From Sinohyriopsis cumingii (Eukaryota > Mollusca > Bivalvia > Unionida > Unionidae), in NCBI GenBank assembly GCA_028554795.2, contig JAPYKE020000276.1:123501-187500 (forward strand): a stretch of DNA of 64,000 nucleotides, in the 5' to 3' direction. Under the pieces are notes generated by a model. The model did not search any database. It saw nothing but the letters and a program-made list of their open reading frames with translations, and was not told where the DNA came from. The position numbers and the translations under genes were made by a program. Below are positions 44,011 through 52,025 of the stretch, piece by piece (position 1 is the stretch's first letter; each line of letters starts with the position of its first letter).

Positions 44011-45627
44011 ATATATACATACATAAGACTTTTACCTCATTAATTCAATATCAACGGAAGGATAGGGTAATATTGTATATTGCACGATGACACTGTTCAG
44101 ACGGTTCAGAAAGATACAATTTCCAGGTAAATACAACATCAAAGCTTAATGGATCAGACATACCTGCCCTTTTTATATGGGATTTCGCTGAGAGTTTAAA
44201 ACCAACAGACAATTGTATGTACATAAGATGGAGTCGTGTTTGATATTAAATTGTCATAAAAGACGGAAAACACAGTCAGTGTGAGATAGATCCCTTTTGT
44301 GATATTTTATTACTTTTATATATTATTCCTTAGATGGTATATAGACTTTATTGAAAAATGTAAATATTCTGAATAAATGTAATAATTTCGTCCTTTAGAT
44401 GTCAAACACTCACAGAAGAACCTGCGTGCATGATTTGCCATGATTTTTTTTATGAATAAGTCGCTCTGTTGAAAAAATAATTTAATTTTTCAAGAAAATA
44501 AAAGAACTAAAGTATACAAACATATAAATTGATAGACATTCAGAGAGATCAATAAATATAGGTAGATGACAGATGGAAATATATGCAAAAGGAAGGAGGG
44601 GAAAAGATAGCGAGAAGTGTAGGAAAAGGAAAGAAATATAAAGAAGAAAAATGTAACGGGAAAATAAGAGAAATAAGTCATTAGGACCAAATGATTGTTT
44701 GGTGTTATTTTGGTAAGTAGCGTGTTTACTTTGTTCATTTCTCTATTCCTTGCAAGAACTTGTACTCTACAATAAATTCAAGATAAATTATACTTTTTAT
44801 ATTAAAAAAATACGTAACACGTATATCCTGAATAAATTATTGCTTGCGTTATGTGCATTTATCAAAGCTTTTCATACAGGAAAAAAAGTAAGAGACACCG
44901 GTCGACATTTACTGCAACCTGGGTGAAAACAAACATTTATTAAGGTGACTCCATTTTAAGGCTCAAGGCTGAAGGAAAGGGTAAACACCGCTCATCTTTT
45001 AATGGTAAAATAAATATAATTTTACAACCTTACAAACGACCTTGCCTACATAACTAAACTTGATATTTTGATGTTGTATTAAGTACTATCCGTGAATCAT
45101 TACTTTTCGTATTATGACACATCCTGGTATCATGTTTCTTTCTAAGAACAAAACTGTGGTTAATAGAAATTGAAATAGACTTATGAACACTGTCATCATT
45201 ACGTGAATATCGATTATTGATACACTGATTCGTCTATTACAAATAACGAAGTCAAAGGTCAATACTGCCAATTTGGTGCGATTTCATTTTCATATTAGCA
45301 AAAATGAAATTAATGTTAACACGTGTCTTCTTGTTCAAGTCAGTAATTTTCTGCTTTATAATCATTCGTTAGCTTTTTAAATTTTGACACTTTTGTTCGA
45401 TTTCATTATTTCATTTGTTGTAAATATTCTGAATTTTCTATCGTGCACCCCGCATCTCAGGGCGTCTGTAATTGATAAATCTTAAATCCCCTTCATGTGT
45501 CTAATCATTGCTGCCGTTCACAATCATTTTGTGTTTGACGCTCTCTATCGTTTTGGTTAACTCTGCTCAATTATTCTGCTTTTATAACTCTGACTGGTAA
45601 TTAATTTTAGAAATCGTTTTCTTGTTC
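38327..45627 (+). repeat. Macrosatellite unit 6, right-truncated edge copy
   Basis: Identity to the unit ends within the octamer TCTTGTTC at 45620-45627; the last ~375 bp of the unit are absent. This edge copy has the most private substitutions (near 40653, 41423, 41653, 43110, 43313, 44596, 44606, 44736, 44839, 45044 and one lost T near 45437). Contents: tRNA-like 39137-39213, H4-like 39443-39562 and 40868-40990, LINE remnant 42360-43195, CA tract 43953-44007. Confidence 0.95.
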
Positions 45628-45708
45628 GAGTCAGTAATTATCTGTTTTCAAATCCTATTCAGCTTTTTAATTTTTTGACACTTTTGTTTGATTTTATTAT
45701 TTTAAATT
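45620..45708 (+). repeat. Diverged copy of unit interior at the array edge
   Basis: From TCTTGTTC onward the flank resembles unit positions 7011-7098 (in unit 6, about 45337-45424): shared AGTCAGTAATT, AGCTTTTTAA, TTTTGACACTTTTGTT and TTTATTATTT-like blocks with many substitutions. The array therefore ends where two copies of this ~90-bp sequence, one older, meet at TCTTGTTC. Confidence 0.75.
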
Positions 45709-47289
45709 TTAATGCAACTGTTCCAGTTGAGATTGTCAACGTATTTTAGTAAGTTGTTTGTATTTCACCTGCACATTGGGGCAAGGGGCGGCAAGTGGGC
45801 ACTAGCCACCACCCCCGCCTGGATTTTACCTTTAAACATGTTTTTGCATATATCTTTAAAACTTAATAGCTGACCACTACATGTTTGCCCACCCACCCAC
45901 CCCTCCAAAAGATTTCTGCGGCGATCCTGATGCAGTAAAGTCTTCAAAGCAGATATTTTCAGCTGGTTTCAACTATTCAATGAACATACTCTTTTCACTT
46001 GCATTCAAATATCGTTTAATGCTAGGTGTGCTGTCTACTATTTTCCTTATTGCCTGAAGGGTGTAAGTAAATCAATGGATGATTAAAATATATGCATCCG
46101 TCGTTTTGGTAGGCTGAGCAAAATTGAAATAAGGCTTTCAGAGAGATTAAGCTGTTGTTTTTCCCGTTAATCTCTGAGTACAAAATGGATGACACGCAAT
46201 GATGATATTTAATTTATGATAAAAGTAATGAAACCCACACAGGTTTTATGAAATGGGTATATTTGGCCAGCTTAACAACCCTGTTATTCACACGTGTCTG
46301 ACCGTAATAGTATAAGGATGGTATTATAATGCATCTAGGCAAATCGGTGTCAGCCAACGAGTTACCTGCACATCAATAGAGCCGCCTGTCGCATAAAAAT
46401 TTTTTGACTTAAATCAGACAGAGACAAAGACAATGACAGAACGATGGAGAGATTTGGAATAAAGTTAACGGATGAATGAAGCAATTAATTCCCCCGAAAA
46501 AGAAAGATAAGAAAACTGTATTAAATACGAATTTTTCAATACAACTGTTCAGAAAGCGCACAAGTTTACCTTTCACTTTGATCTTGTATATGAATCAGAG
46601 ATATAATTTTGTGCTCTCATTTTGGTCTGGAATGCCTTATTCTACTTCCAAATAAATAAATTAAATTTGCGTGCGGATTTAAAAGACAAATAACAACAAA
46701 AACATAGTTACGATAAAGTGTCAAAATGGGCCCTGGACTGAAATAGTAAAACCAAAAAAGGAAGATGAAGTATACGATGCTTTTAGAAAGAGGCAGGTAT
46801 GTCACAGTGTACCCAAGGTAATTTAAGGAGACAGAAGAGGGGTCGCTCTGCAACATGGAGGAAACAATGGCAAAAAGCGATATGAAACTGAAAATGTTAA
46901 AATTGCAATTTTATTATGTACATTTTCAAGATGTGATATGACTGTTAAACTAGGATAAAGACACAAGCAAAATAGACACAAAGCACAACAACTTGCGGCT
47001 ATGCTACCTAAAGTTCACATGTCCAGTAATATCAAATGGACACATAGCTTGTCAATTTTTCAAGGGACTAAACTACCGTTAAAAACTAAAGCAAACGAAT
47101 AGAAGCTTGAAGAGGCACATATAAAGGGCATTTTAGCAATCTATTAAATGGACGTCAAGTTAAGCATATTAATGATAAACAGACTTTTAAACAGCAAATG
47201 CCCATATTAAGATTGAAAATCAATTGGGATAAAGGTCATATATATGTGGATTTAATTTTGTGCCTAAATCTTTAAATTGTTGATGAAAA

Positions 47290-47290
<1 letters not shown>
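45709..47290. other. Unique AT-rich flank, no gene seen
   Basis: No ORF with protein-family resemblance, no repeat structure and no RNA gene recognised. A C-rich patch (CCACCCACCC, about 45889-45902) is the only compositional feature. Confidence 0.6.
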
Positions 47291-47368
<78 letters not shown>

Positions 47369-47409
47369 GATATATGCATATATATATATGTATATATATC
47401 TATCTATAT

Positions 47410-47506
<97 letters not shown>
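47291..47506. repeat. (TA)n microsatellite
   Basis: About 215 bp of nearly pure AT dinucleotide with a few GT, GA, GC and CT interruptions around 47361-47430. It directly abuts the left end of the Polinton-type element. Its Tyr-Ile ORFs are meaningless. Confidence 0.97.
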
Positions 47507-47508
<2 letters not shown>

Positions 47509-47517
47509 TAGTGAAGT

Positions 47518-47741
47518 GGGTCACCCTAGGGACAATGGAAAGTCCACTCAAAACACCTCTGGGTCACTCTAGGGACAATGGAAATTTAACATGGAGAAAA
47601 ATCGTGGGTCACTCTAGGGACAAGGGGAATTAGCATTACATGGGAATAGAGTTTGGGTCTGTCTAGGGACAATAAAGTTTGGGTCACTCTAGGGACAAGG
47701 GGAATTTAACATAGAGTTTGGGTCTGTCTAGAGACAAGGGG
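47518..47741 (+). repeat. Left subterminal repeats
   Basis: Six imperfect copies of GGGTCACTCTAGGGACAA (variants GGGTCACCCTAGGG, GGGTCTGTCTAGGG and GGGTCTGTCTAGAG) start near 47518, 47561, 47606, 47654, 47680 and 47720 at irregular 26-48 bp spacing. All are in the same orientation. They are probably part of the element's terminal repeat and may be host- or element-protein binding sites. Confidence 0.8.
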
Positions 47742-47761
47742 AATTGAATATGGGATTTTTT

Positions 47762-47806
47762 TTTTTGAAATTTTTTTTAAATTTAAATTTAAATTTAAAT
47801 TTAAAA
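47762..47806. repeat. T-rich tract and (AAATTT)n
   Basis: A run of T and A followed by about five AAATTT hexamers, separating the subterminal repeats from the first gene's 3' end. Confidence 0.85.
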
Positions 47807-47852
47807 AAGGGGTAGGCAATTGAAAGGCTATCTCTTTTCGAGAAATATGGGT

Positions 47853-47868
47853 GGCCCTGAAAAGGGCC
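47853..47868 (-). terminator. Histone-type 3' stem-loop 1 (for the gene at 47890-48468)
   Basis: On the minus strand this reads GGCCCTTTTCAGGGCC: a six-base-pair stem with a TTTC loop, as in animal replication-dependent histone mRNAs. The flanks also fit: CCAAA just before and ACCCA just after. About ten bases further, CGAAAAGAGATAG is a plausible histone downstream element for U7 snRNA. It starts 22 nt after the stop codon of the gene, as in histone genes. Inferred role: SLBP- and U7-dependent cleavage without polyadenylation. Confidence 0.85.
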
Positions 47869-47889
47869 TTTGGGTTTCTTCTTCTTCTT

Positions 47890-48468
47890 CTAACTCCTTA
47901 ACTTGTTCCACCAAGTCCTCACTTTTTCCATTATTCCTTTCTTCTTCTTTTTCTCCTCTGGCATCCAGTCTGGATGGCCCAAGGCTCTAAACTTTTCCTG
48001 GACTTTCATCCAATTCTGGTTTAGCCTCTCGAACTCTTCCTTTTTCTTTTTGTTTTCTTTTTCTTTTCTTTCTACATTCCAAATGTCTTTTATTATCTTG
48101 ACTTGTTTGCTCATCACTTTCCTCATCATCTCCTCTGCTTTCATCATTTGATTTAAACCCCATTTCACATAGGACCACTCAGTCCACTCTTTTAAAAAAC
48201 ACCTCACTTCAATAGCATAATCAAGGGCCTCTTTCAGTTTACCTACTTTCACATAGTCAAGTTTTATGAAACCTCTTAATTTTTTAACCTCCTCTTCAAT
48301 CATGTCCTCAATCAGATCCCTGGCAAGTTTTAGACTCGTCACTTGACTTTTGACAAAGTCCTTAGTAACTTCATGCATCCACTCCTTCTCTAGCCTTTCC
48401 ACCACATAGGCTGCATCTGTCATCCAGTACCAACTATCCTTTAGCTCATTAAATAGTTCAATACTCAT
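47890..48468 (-). CDS. Helical charged protein L1 (192 aa), element left-end gene
   Basis: No known family recognised. The 192-residue protein is almost entirely helical in appearance, Lys/Glu/Trp rich, with a basic C-terminus (EEKKKKKG, then WWNKLRS). Two internal repeats are visible: residues ~45-62 (SLKLARDLIEDMIEEEV) resemble the gene at 49743, and residues ~75-125 repeat a KLKEAL...VR..L pattern. ATG at 48468 lies ~50 nt downstream of a TATA box (48517-48524), and a histone-type stem-loop follows the stop by 22 nt. Codons and frame look intact. A role in nucleic-acid or virion-core binding is only a guess. Confidence 0.75.
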   Translation of the reverse strand: MSIELFNELKDSWYWMTDAAYVVERLEKEWMHEVTKDFVKSQVTSLKLARDLIEDMIEEEVKKLRGFIKLDYVKVGKLKEALDYAIEVRCFLKEWTEWSYVKWGLNQMMKAEEMMRKVMSKQVKIIKDIWNVERKEKENKKKKEEFERLNQNWMKVQEKFRALGHPDWMPEEKKKKKGIMEKVRTWWNKLRS

Positions 48469-48516
48469 TTTCTTGGGTTCTTCCGTAGAATGGTTCCGAC
48501 GACGAACGTGGTGGGT

Positions 48517-48524
48517 TCTTATAG
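48517..48524 (-). promoter_or_regulatory. TATA box of L1
   Basis: Minus strand CTATAAGA, ~50 nt upstream of the ATG. Immediately upstream lie two copies of a shared promoter element (48531-48555 and 48601-48624). Confidence 0.6.
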
Positions 48525-48530
48525 TGAAAG

Positions 48531-48624
48531 TGCGGACGTGAAGGAAAACATCCCCCTAAAACATAAAATTGATCTTACCTAGATCATGACCTAACAACGC
48601 GCGGACGTGAAGGAAAACATCCCC
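48531..48624 (-). promoter_or_regulatory. Repeated upstream element of L1 promoter
   Basis: The plus strand shows GCGGACGTGAAGGAAAACAT twice (48532 and 48601), ~70 bp apart, separated by AAAATTGATCTTACCTAGATC. The same arrangement recurs upstream of L2 (49312 and, degenerate, 49385). The core TCACGTCC on the minus strand is CRE/ATF-like. This is probably a shared activator site for co-regulated genes. Confidence 0.6.
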
Positions 48625-48857
48625 TACTTTCTCATTTCTTATAATAAAACCCAAACTATACTCTCCACATACGCTAAGAAACAATAAAGAAACCCATAAT
48701 CTACTATTCACACAAACATACCTGAGCTCTTACAAACACAAACACACAAACACATACCCTCACACTATCTTAAAAAAAGAGTTAGTGTTTATATTCACAC
48801 TACTCTACCTACACACATTGGCAAATTGATGGTTATTTCTTTTCTAGAGTATTGGTT

Positions 48858-48873
48858 AGCCCTGAAAAGGGCT
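48858..48873 (-). terminator. Histone-type 3' stem-loop 2 (for L2)
   Basis: Minus strand AGCCCTTTTCAGGGCT, same loop and a compensated A-T closing pair. It is followed by AACCAA and then CTAGAAAAGAAATA, a good purine-rich downstream element. It lies 164 nt after the L2 stop, farther than usual. Confidence 0.8.
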
Positions 48874-49036
48874 GTTTTTTTTGTTTTGAACTCCAGATGC
48901 ACCTATCTAATGGTTGCACCTTCCAGGCCTGGCGCCACACACACATCTTTGACTCCAGTCTCTTTTTACTTTTTGTCTTGAGAGTGCAGAGGCGGGATGA
49001 TTCGCTTCAGCACCCCAATCCTCTGTCTCTGGTATC

Positions 49037-49243
49037 TTATAAGTCATCCTCTGTCTCTGGTATCTTATAAGTCATCCTCTCTCCTATTTTCTTTTCCTCC
49101 TCTTCCCTCTCTCTTCTCTCCTCCTCTTCCTTCTGTATTCTTGCTTCTTCTACGATAGCCTCCGCTGATAGTTCATTTACTATGCGCCTGGCATATTCCA
49201 GGTGCATCTGGAGTTCTAACAGTTTCACTATTCTGATGTTCAT
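49037..49243 (-). CDS. Helical charged protein L2 (68 aa)
   Basis: ATG chosen at 49243 (MNIRIVKLLELQ); the frame is open six codons further but without an ATG. Residues ~12-30 (HLEYARRIVNELSAEAIVEE) resemble the helical motif of L1 and L3. A run of Glu/Arg (EEEERREREEEEKK) forms a likely coiled coil. A 28-bp sequence is duplicated at the 3' end (about 49020-49075). TATA (49298-49303) precedes the ATG by 55 nt and stem-loop 2 lies downstream. Function unknown. Confidence 0.55.
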   Translation of the reverse strand: MNIRIVKLLELQMHLEYARRIVNELSAEAIVEEARIQKEEEERREREEEEKKIGERMTYKIPETEDDL

Positions 49244-49297
49244 TCTTCTGGTGTTGATCAATCAACAAGGGTAGCTAGACTACCGAGCGAGTTTCAA

Positions 49298-49303
49298 TTT
49301 ATA
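49298..49303 (-). promoter_or_regulatory. TATA box of L2 with upstream repeated element
   Basis: Minus strand TATAAATTG. The block 49304-49371 is ~90% the same as 48524-48592 upstream of L1, showing duplicated promoters. Confidence 0.6.
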
Positions 49304-49695
49304 CTGAAAGCGCGGACGTGATGGAAAACATCCCCTAAAAACATAAAATTGATCTTACCTAGATCATAACCAAAAACAACAACGCGCGGACCTAAAAGAA
49401 ACACTCACTTTTTTATGCTACCCATCACTATTTTAATTTTTTTTTATAAATCACTTCAATAGACTATTTACATACGCAAAGCAATCCAATCTAACCCCCA
49501 AATCTACACCTCTAACAGCCCAAAAAAACCAAACATCATTTTAATCTACTATCCATACCAACGTACGTGAGCACTTACAAACACATAAACACATACCCTC
49601 ACATTTTTTAAAAAAAGAGTTAGTGTTTATTTTCACACTACTCTACCTACACACATTGGCAAATGGATAGCTATTTCTTTTCTAGAGTATTGGGT

Positions 49696-49711
49696 AGCCC
49701 TGAAAAGGGCT
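49696..49711 (-). terminator. Histone-type 3' stem-loop 3 (for L3)
   Basis: Minus strand AGCCCTTTTCAGGGCT, then ACCCA and ten bases later TAGAAAAGAAATAG. It lies 32 nt after the L3 stop. About 160 bp around it (49567-49724) are nearly the same as 48721-48888 around stem-loop 2. Confidence 0.82.
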
Positions 49712-49742
49712 GTTTTTTTTGTTTGCTATGGCAATCTTTTTT

Positions 49743-50114
49743 TTAGTTTCTAAGAATGCGATGTCCTCTGAGGATAGACTTTCTGGCGATAGGTCTGCTT
49801 CTTCGGAAAGAGAAGAAGAACTCTTTGGTGTCGATACGACAATCGACAAAGCCTCTGTCAGGTTCAGGTTGCTGCTGCTGCTGCTGTTGTTGTTGCTGCT
49901 GTTGCTGCTGTTGCTGCTGTCTCTGAAGTCTGTACTTCTCTGTCCATTCTTCTTTCTCCCTGTTCACTTCTTCTCTGAAGAGCTCTTCTATCAGGTCTTC
50001 AGTGACTTTTAGCATTCTCACATTCTCTATTTCTTCTGGCTTCGGTATCAGACTGTGTCTGACCCTATGCAAATTCACGTAGGCTTCGTTGAGTTTAGCT
50101 AGTTTGGAGCACAT
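49743..50114 (-). CDS. Helical poly-Gln protein L3 (123 aa)
   Basis: Start taken at the ATG at 50114 (MCSKLAKLNEAY); the open frame runs further but only through a C/G homopolymer. Residues ~27-48 (ENVRMLKVTEDLIEELFREEV) match the motif in L1. A CAG/CAA repeat then encodes about 17 Gln, followed by an Arg-rich tail. The 3' stem-loop is shared with L1 and L2, but no TATA like theirs is visible upstream. Function unknown. Confidence 0.55.
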   Translation of the reverse strand: MCSKLAKLNEAYVNLHRVRHSLIPKPEEIENVRMLKVTEDLIEELFREEVNREKEEWTEKYRLQRQQQQQQQQQQQQQQQQQPEPDRGFVDCRIDTKEFFFSFRRSRPIARKSILRGHRILRN

Positions 50115-50160
50115 CTTCGTAGGAGGATGAGTCGACAATGGATGGTTAGACTGGAAACAA

Positions 50161-50175
50161 CCCCCGGGGGGGGGG
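50161..50175. repeat. C5G10 homopolymer
   Basis: CCCCC followed by ten G, isolated in otherwise mixed sequence between L3 and the next gene. It could be a real slippage-prone tract or an assembly artefact. Confidence 0.9.
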
Positions 50176-50244
50176 CATGGCAAACAGATCCAGTTCCGTC
50201 TTGGAACAAGCGCAAGATTCTCGGTGCATCATTTTTTCTGTATT

Positions 50245-50661
50245 TCAATAATTGAAAACGTCTAAGTCTCGAACGGTTTTTCTTTTCTTGGCCTTTCTAG
50301 CTTGAAGTCTAGTGAAAGGGTGTTTTCTTCGTCGTCTCTTTCTGCCTTGTCCTTGCTGAATGCCTGATTCGGTAGCGTGCAGGTCATTTATAGGTGTGTC
50401 TCGTCGGCCCAAAATGTCTTTGCCCGTTTGCAGCAAGACATTTTTGCCTGCCCTCATGAAGGCTTCTTTAGGGTTTTGTTTGTCGATGATGACATTTTGG
50501 AGAAATTCTTTGCCTTGCGTCAGTGCCGCATCTTTTAAGGCGTGCAATCCGCGTGTCACCATCGGTTTCAACACCGGGGCCACCGAACGAAAGGCCGATT
50601 TTAACATATCTCCTAATCCGTGTCCTCGCTGTCGAGCAACCCCTCGGTACACTGGATACAT
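50245..50661 (-). CDS. Basic minor virion/core-like protein (138 aa)
   Basis: Begins MYPVYRGVARQRGHGLGDML, then an amphipathic hydrophobic stretch and a strongly basic tail (GRKRRRRKHPF, KAKKRKT). Small proteins with an N-terminal RGHGxG signature and a Lys/Arg tail recur in invertebrate Polinton-type elements and resemble adenovirus pVI/pX-type minor proteins; that family link is from memory. The gene sits 7 bp downstream of the capsid-like gene, in the expected structural cluster. Frame intact. Confidence 0.65.
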   Translation of the reverse strand: MYPVYRGVARQRGHGLGDMLKSAFRSVAPVLKPMVTRGLHALKDAALTQGKEFLQNVIIDKQNPKEAFMRAGKNVLLQTGKDILGRRDTPINDLHATESGIQQGQGRKRRRRKHPFTRLQARKAKKRKTVRDLDVFNY

Positions 50662-50668
50662 GACTTAC

Positions 50669-51607
50669 TTACGAGTCGTGAGAGAACCGTTTTCGAAAAT
50701 GGAGTTTCACCGTGACGTTTCCTTTGGTGAATGGAATATTTTGTCCCAAATCTCCTTTTATAGTAATGTTGACTGTGTCCAAATTCGGCTTGCTGACAGG
50801 CAAATAGTGAGGATGGACAAATTCGCGGTGAACGTGGTAAGTGTTTCCACCTTCCTCGTCAGCGTTTGCGGCAGAATCCACTTTGAATGGAATGACACGC
50901 AGTAACGGCACGGAGGTGTGTCCCACCACGTTGTACTCCACCACATCAGAGTACACAAACATCAAATTCAGTCCTTGGTTCAGTTCTACCGGGGTAAGAA
51001 AATACTTGGCAAAAGTCTCGTTGTCGCCAATGATTGGTAATTCGGGTTTTTGTTCTACTTTCTTCCTCAGCTCCATGTCACCGCCCAACATGTCAAACAA
51101 TTCAGGACAAAATAAGAAAGACATCATTTTACGCCCCTCAGGAAATTTTATCAGGAAGCGACGAGCTGTTTTGTGGTACACCAGGGTGACGATACCTCTA
51201 TTGGCACTTTCCAAAGCTTTCAGAAACACGCCATTAAACCTGGTAGCTATGGTGTTGACCAAATGTTGACCACTAAAATAATAGCCTGGGGGAATGAACA
51301 AGTGATAGGTGGTGTACTTTTGAGTTTTTGTGGGAGGGGTTTTCTTGTCATATTTGCTATTGTCATCCATCCACTTTTGCACTAGCTCGTCATGAACTTC
51401 CACATCAAATTTATTTTGATTGGGAAGGACATTGAGGACTTGGGTCGGGTGAATCATTTCTACTAAAGCCACTTCCCAATGGGCTTCGTGATCTAAGGGG
51501 ATGGCTTGAGGTAATTTAGCCGTGTAACAGCACAACATGTTGTTGGGAAACACCTCCATGGAACTGTCACTGGGTAAGGTTAAGTAAAATTGGTTTTGGT
51601 GACTCAT
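50669..51607 (-). CDS. Capsid-like structural protein of Polinton type (312 aa)
   Basis: Begins MSHQNQFYLTLPSDSSMEVF and contains HWEVALVEMIHPTQVLNV, a signature common to a protein of invertebrate Polinton-type elements and their domesticated relatives. Length and beta-rich look suit a single jelly-roll minor capsid or penton protein better than the ~600-residue double jelly-roll major capsid; which of the two is not settled here. The frame is whole. The start overlaps the end of the next upstream gene by 4 nt (ATGA). Confidence 0.65.
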   Translation of the reverse strand: MSHQNQFYLTLPSDSSMEVFPNNMLCCYTAKLPQAIPLDHEAHWEVALVEMIHPTQVLNVLPNQNKFDVEVHDELVQKWMDDNSKYDKKTPPTKTQKYTTYHLFIPPGYYFSGQHLVNTIATRFNGVFLKALESANRGIVTLVYHKTARRFLIKFPEGRKMMSFLFCPELFDMLGGDMELRKKVEQKPELPIIGDNETFAKYFLTPVELNQGLNLMFVYSDVVEYNVVGHTSVPLLRVIPFKVDSAANADEEGGNTYHVHREFVHPHYLPVSKPNLDTVNITIKGDLGQNIPFTKGNVTVKLHFRKRFSHDS

Positions 51608-52020
51608 AATTCCAGAGTTCTGTGGCTGTCCGAGGGGTTACTGGACGTCAGAGGCGTGTCTCCGTCTAAAATGGGGTTCTGATTGTGGTTGAAGTGGTGA
51701 CTGGCACTAGCACTGGACACAAGGTTCCCGGGGTTCCCGTTCGAGGAGAATTTCAGGGAGGGATTAGGAAGCAGGTAACCGATGCAACTGCTCAATAAAA
51801 TAGTCCACAATTGTTTGTCTCCTTGTTGCAAACTCAAATTGGCAATGGCTGCCCCGATGACACAATACACCACGAAGATTTGGCAGAAAAAGACGATTTG
51901 CGTTTTAGGCACACGTTCTCCACACCACACCCACAAAGGTTGTTTTTGTAAATCTTGCACAGAAGAACTAGGTGAAGAAGGAGTGGTCGACGTAGCTGCG
52001 TCTGCTGTGTGAAAGGGCAT
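51604..52020 (-). CDS. Two-helix membrane protein conserved in Polinton-type elements (138 aa)
   Basis: Start at the ATG at 52020 (MPFHTADAA). Ser/Thr-rich N-terminus, then RVPKTQIVFFCQIFVVYCVI and LWTILLSSCIGYLLPNPSL, two hydrophobic segments joined by NLSLQQGDK. The pattern of PKTQIVFF, NLSL and GYLLP recurs next to capsid genes of these elements (recalled, not searched). It may be a virion membrane or assembly protein. Five bp separate it from the integrase end. Confidence 0.6.
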   Translation of the reverse strand: MPFHTADAATSTTPSSPSSSVQDLQKQPLWVWCGERVPKTQIVFFCQIFVVYCVIGAAIANLSLQQGDKQLWTILLSSCIGYLLPNPSLKFSSNGNPGNLVSSASASHHFNHNQNPILDGDTPLTSSNPSDSHRTLEL

Positions 52021-52025
52021 GATGG

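Larger units (their letters stand above)
1..45627. repeat. Macrosatellite array, ~7.66-kb unit, six copies
   Basis: Head-to-tail array seen directly: the same sequence recurs with periods of 7685, 7663, 7652, 7673 and 7653 bp, and the sixth copy stops about 375 bp short. The window opens inside the array, so the left edge and total copy number are unknown. Full-unit length differences are explained by a CA tract (29-63 nt), an adjacent GA or T run, and one 13-bp deletion in unit 3. Elsewhere the units differ by scattered single bases. Such uniformity implies recent amplification or ongoing homogenisation. No unit carries a convincing open gene; recognisable contents are decayed (LINE end, two H4-like fragments, tRNA-like segment). 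It is not rDNA or a working histone cluster. Confidence 0.97.

Noticed and set aside
1-45627. About fifteen recurring ORFs of 60-88 codons per satellite unit as genes
   Set aside because: No family resemblance except the LINE fragment, no codon signature, and their conservation simply follows that of the DNA repeat; single-base differences between units are not biased to silent sites.
1-45627. rDNA or active histone gene cluster as the identity of the array
   Set aside because: No rRNA-like conserved blocks, no full histone genes and no histone 3' stem-loops inside the units.
47264-47572. Tyr-Ile ORFs of 70-95 codons
   Set aside because: Translation of the (TA)n tract on both strands.
47518-47741. 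CRISPR-like array
   Set aside because: Spacing is irregular, copies are imperfect, the setting is eukaryotic and at a transposon edge.
49719-50012. Plus-strand 97-codon ORF with a Leu run, and other antisense ORFs such as 50360-50905 and 50841-51269
   Set aside because: Shadows of the minus-strand genes; the Leu run is the reverse complement of the CAG repeat.
50115-50183. N-terminal extension of L3 through the C/G run
   Set aside because: The open frame has no ATG above 50114 and would be coded by a homopolymer; the start at 50114 is preferred.
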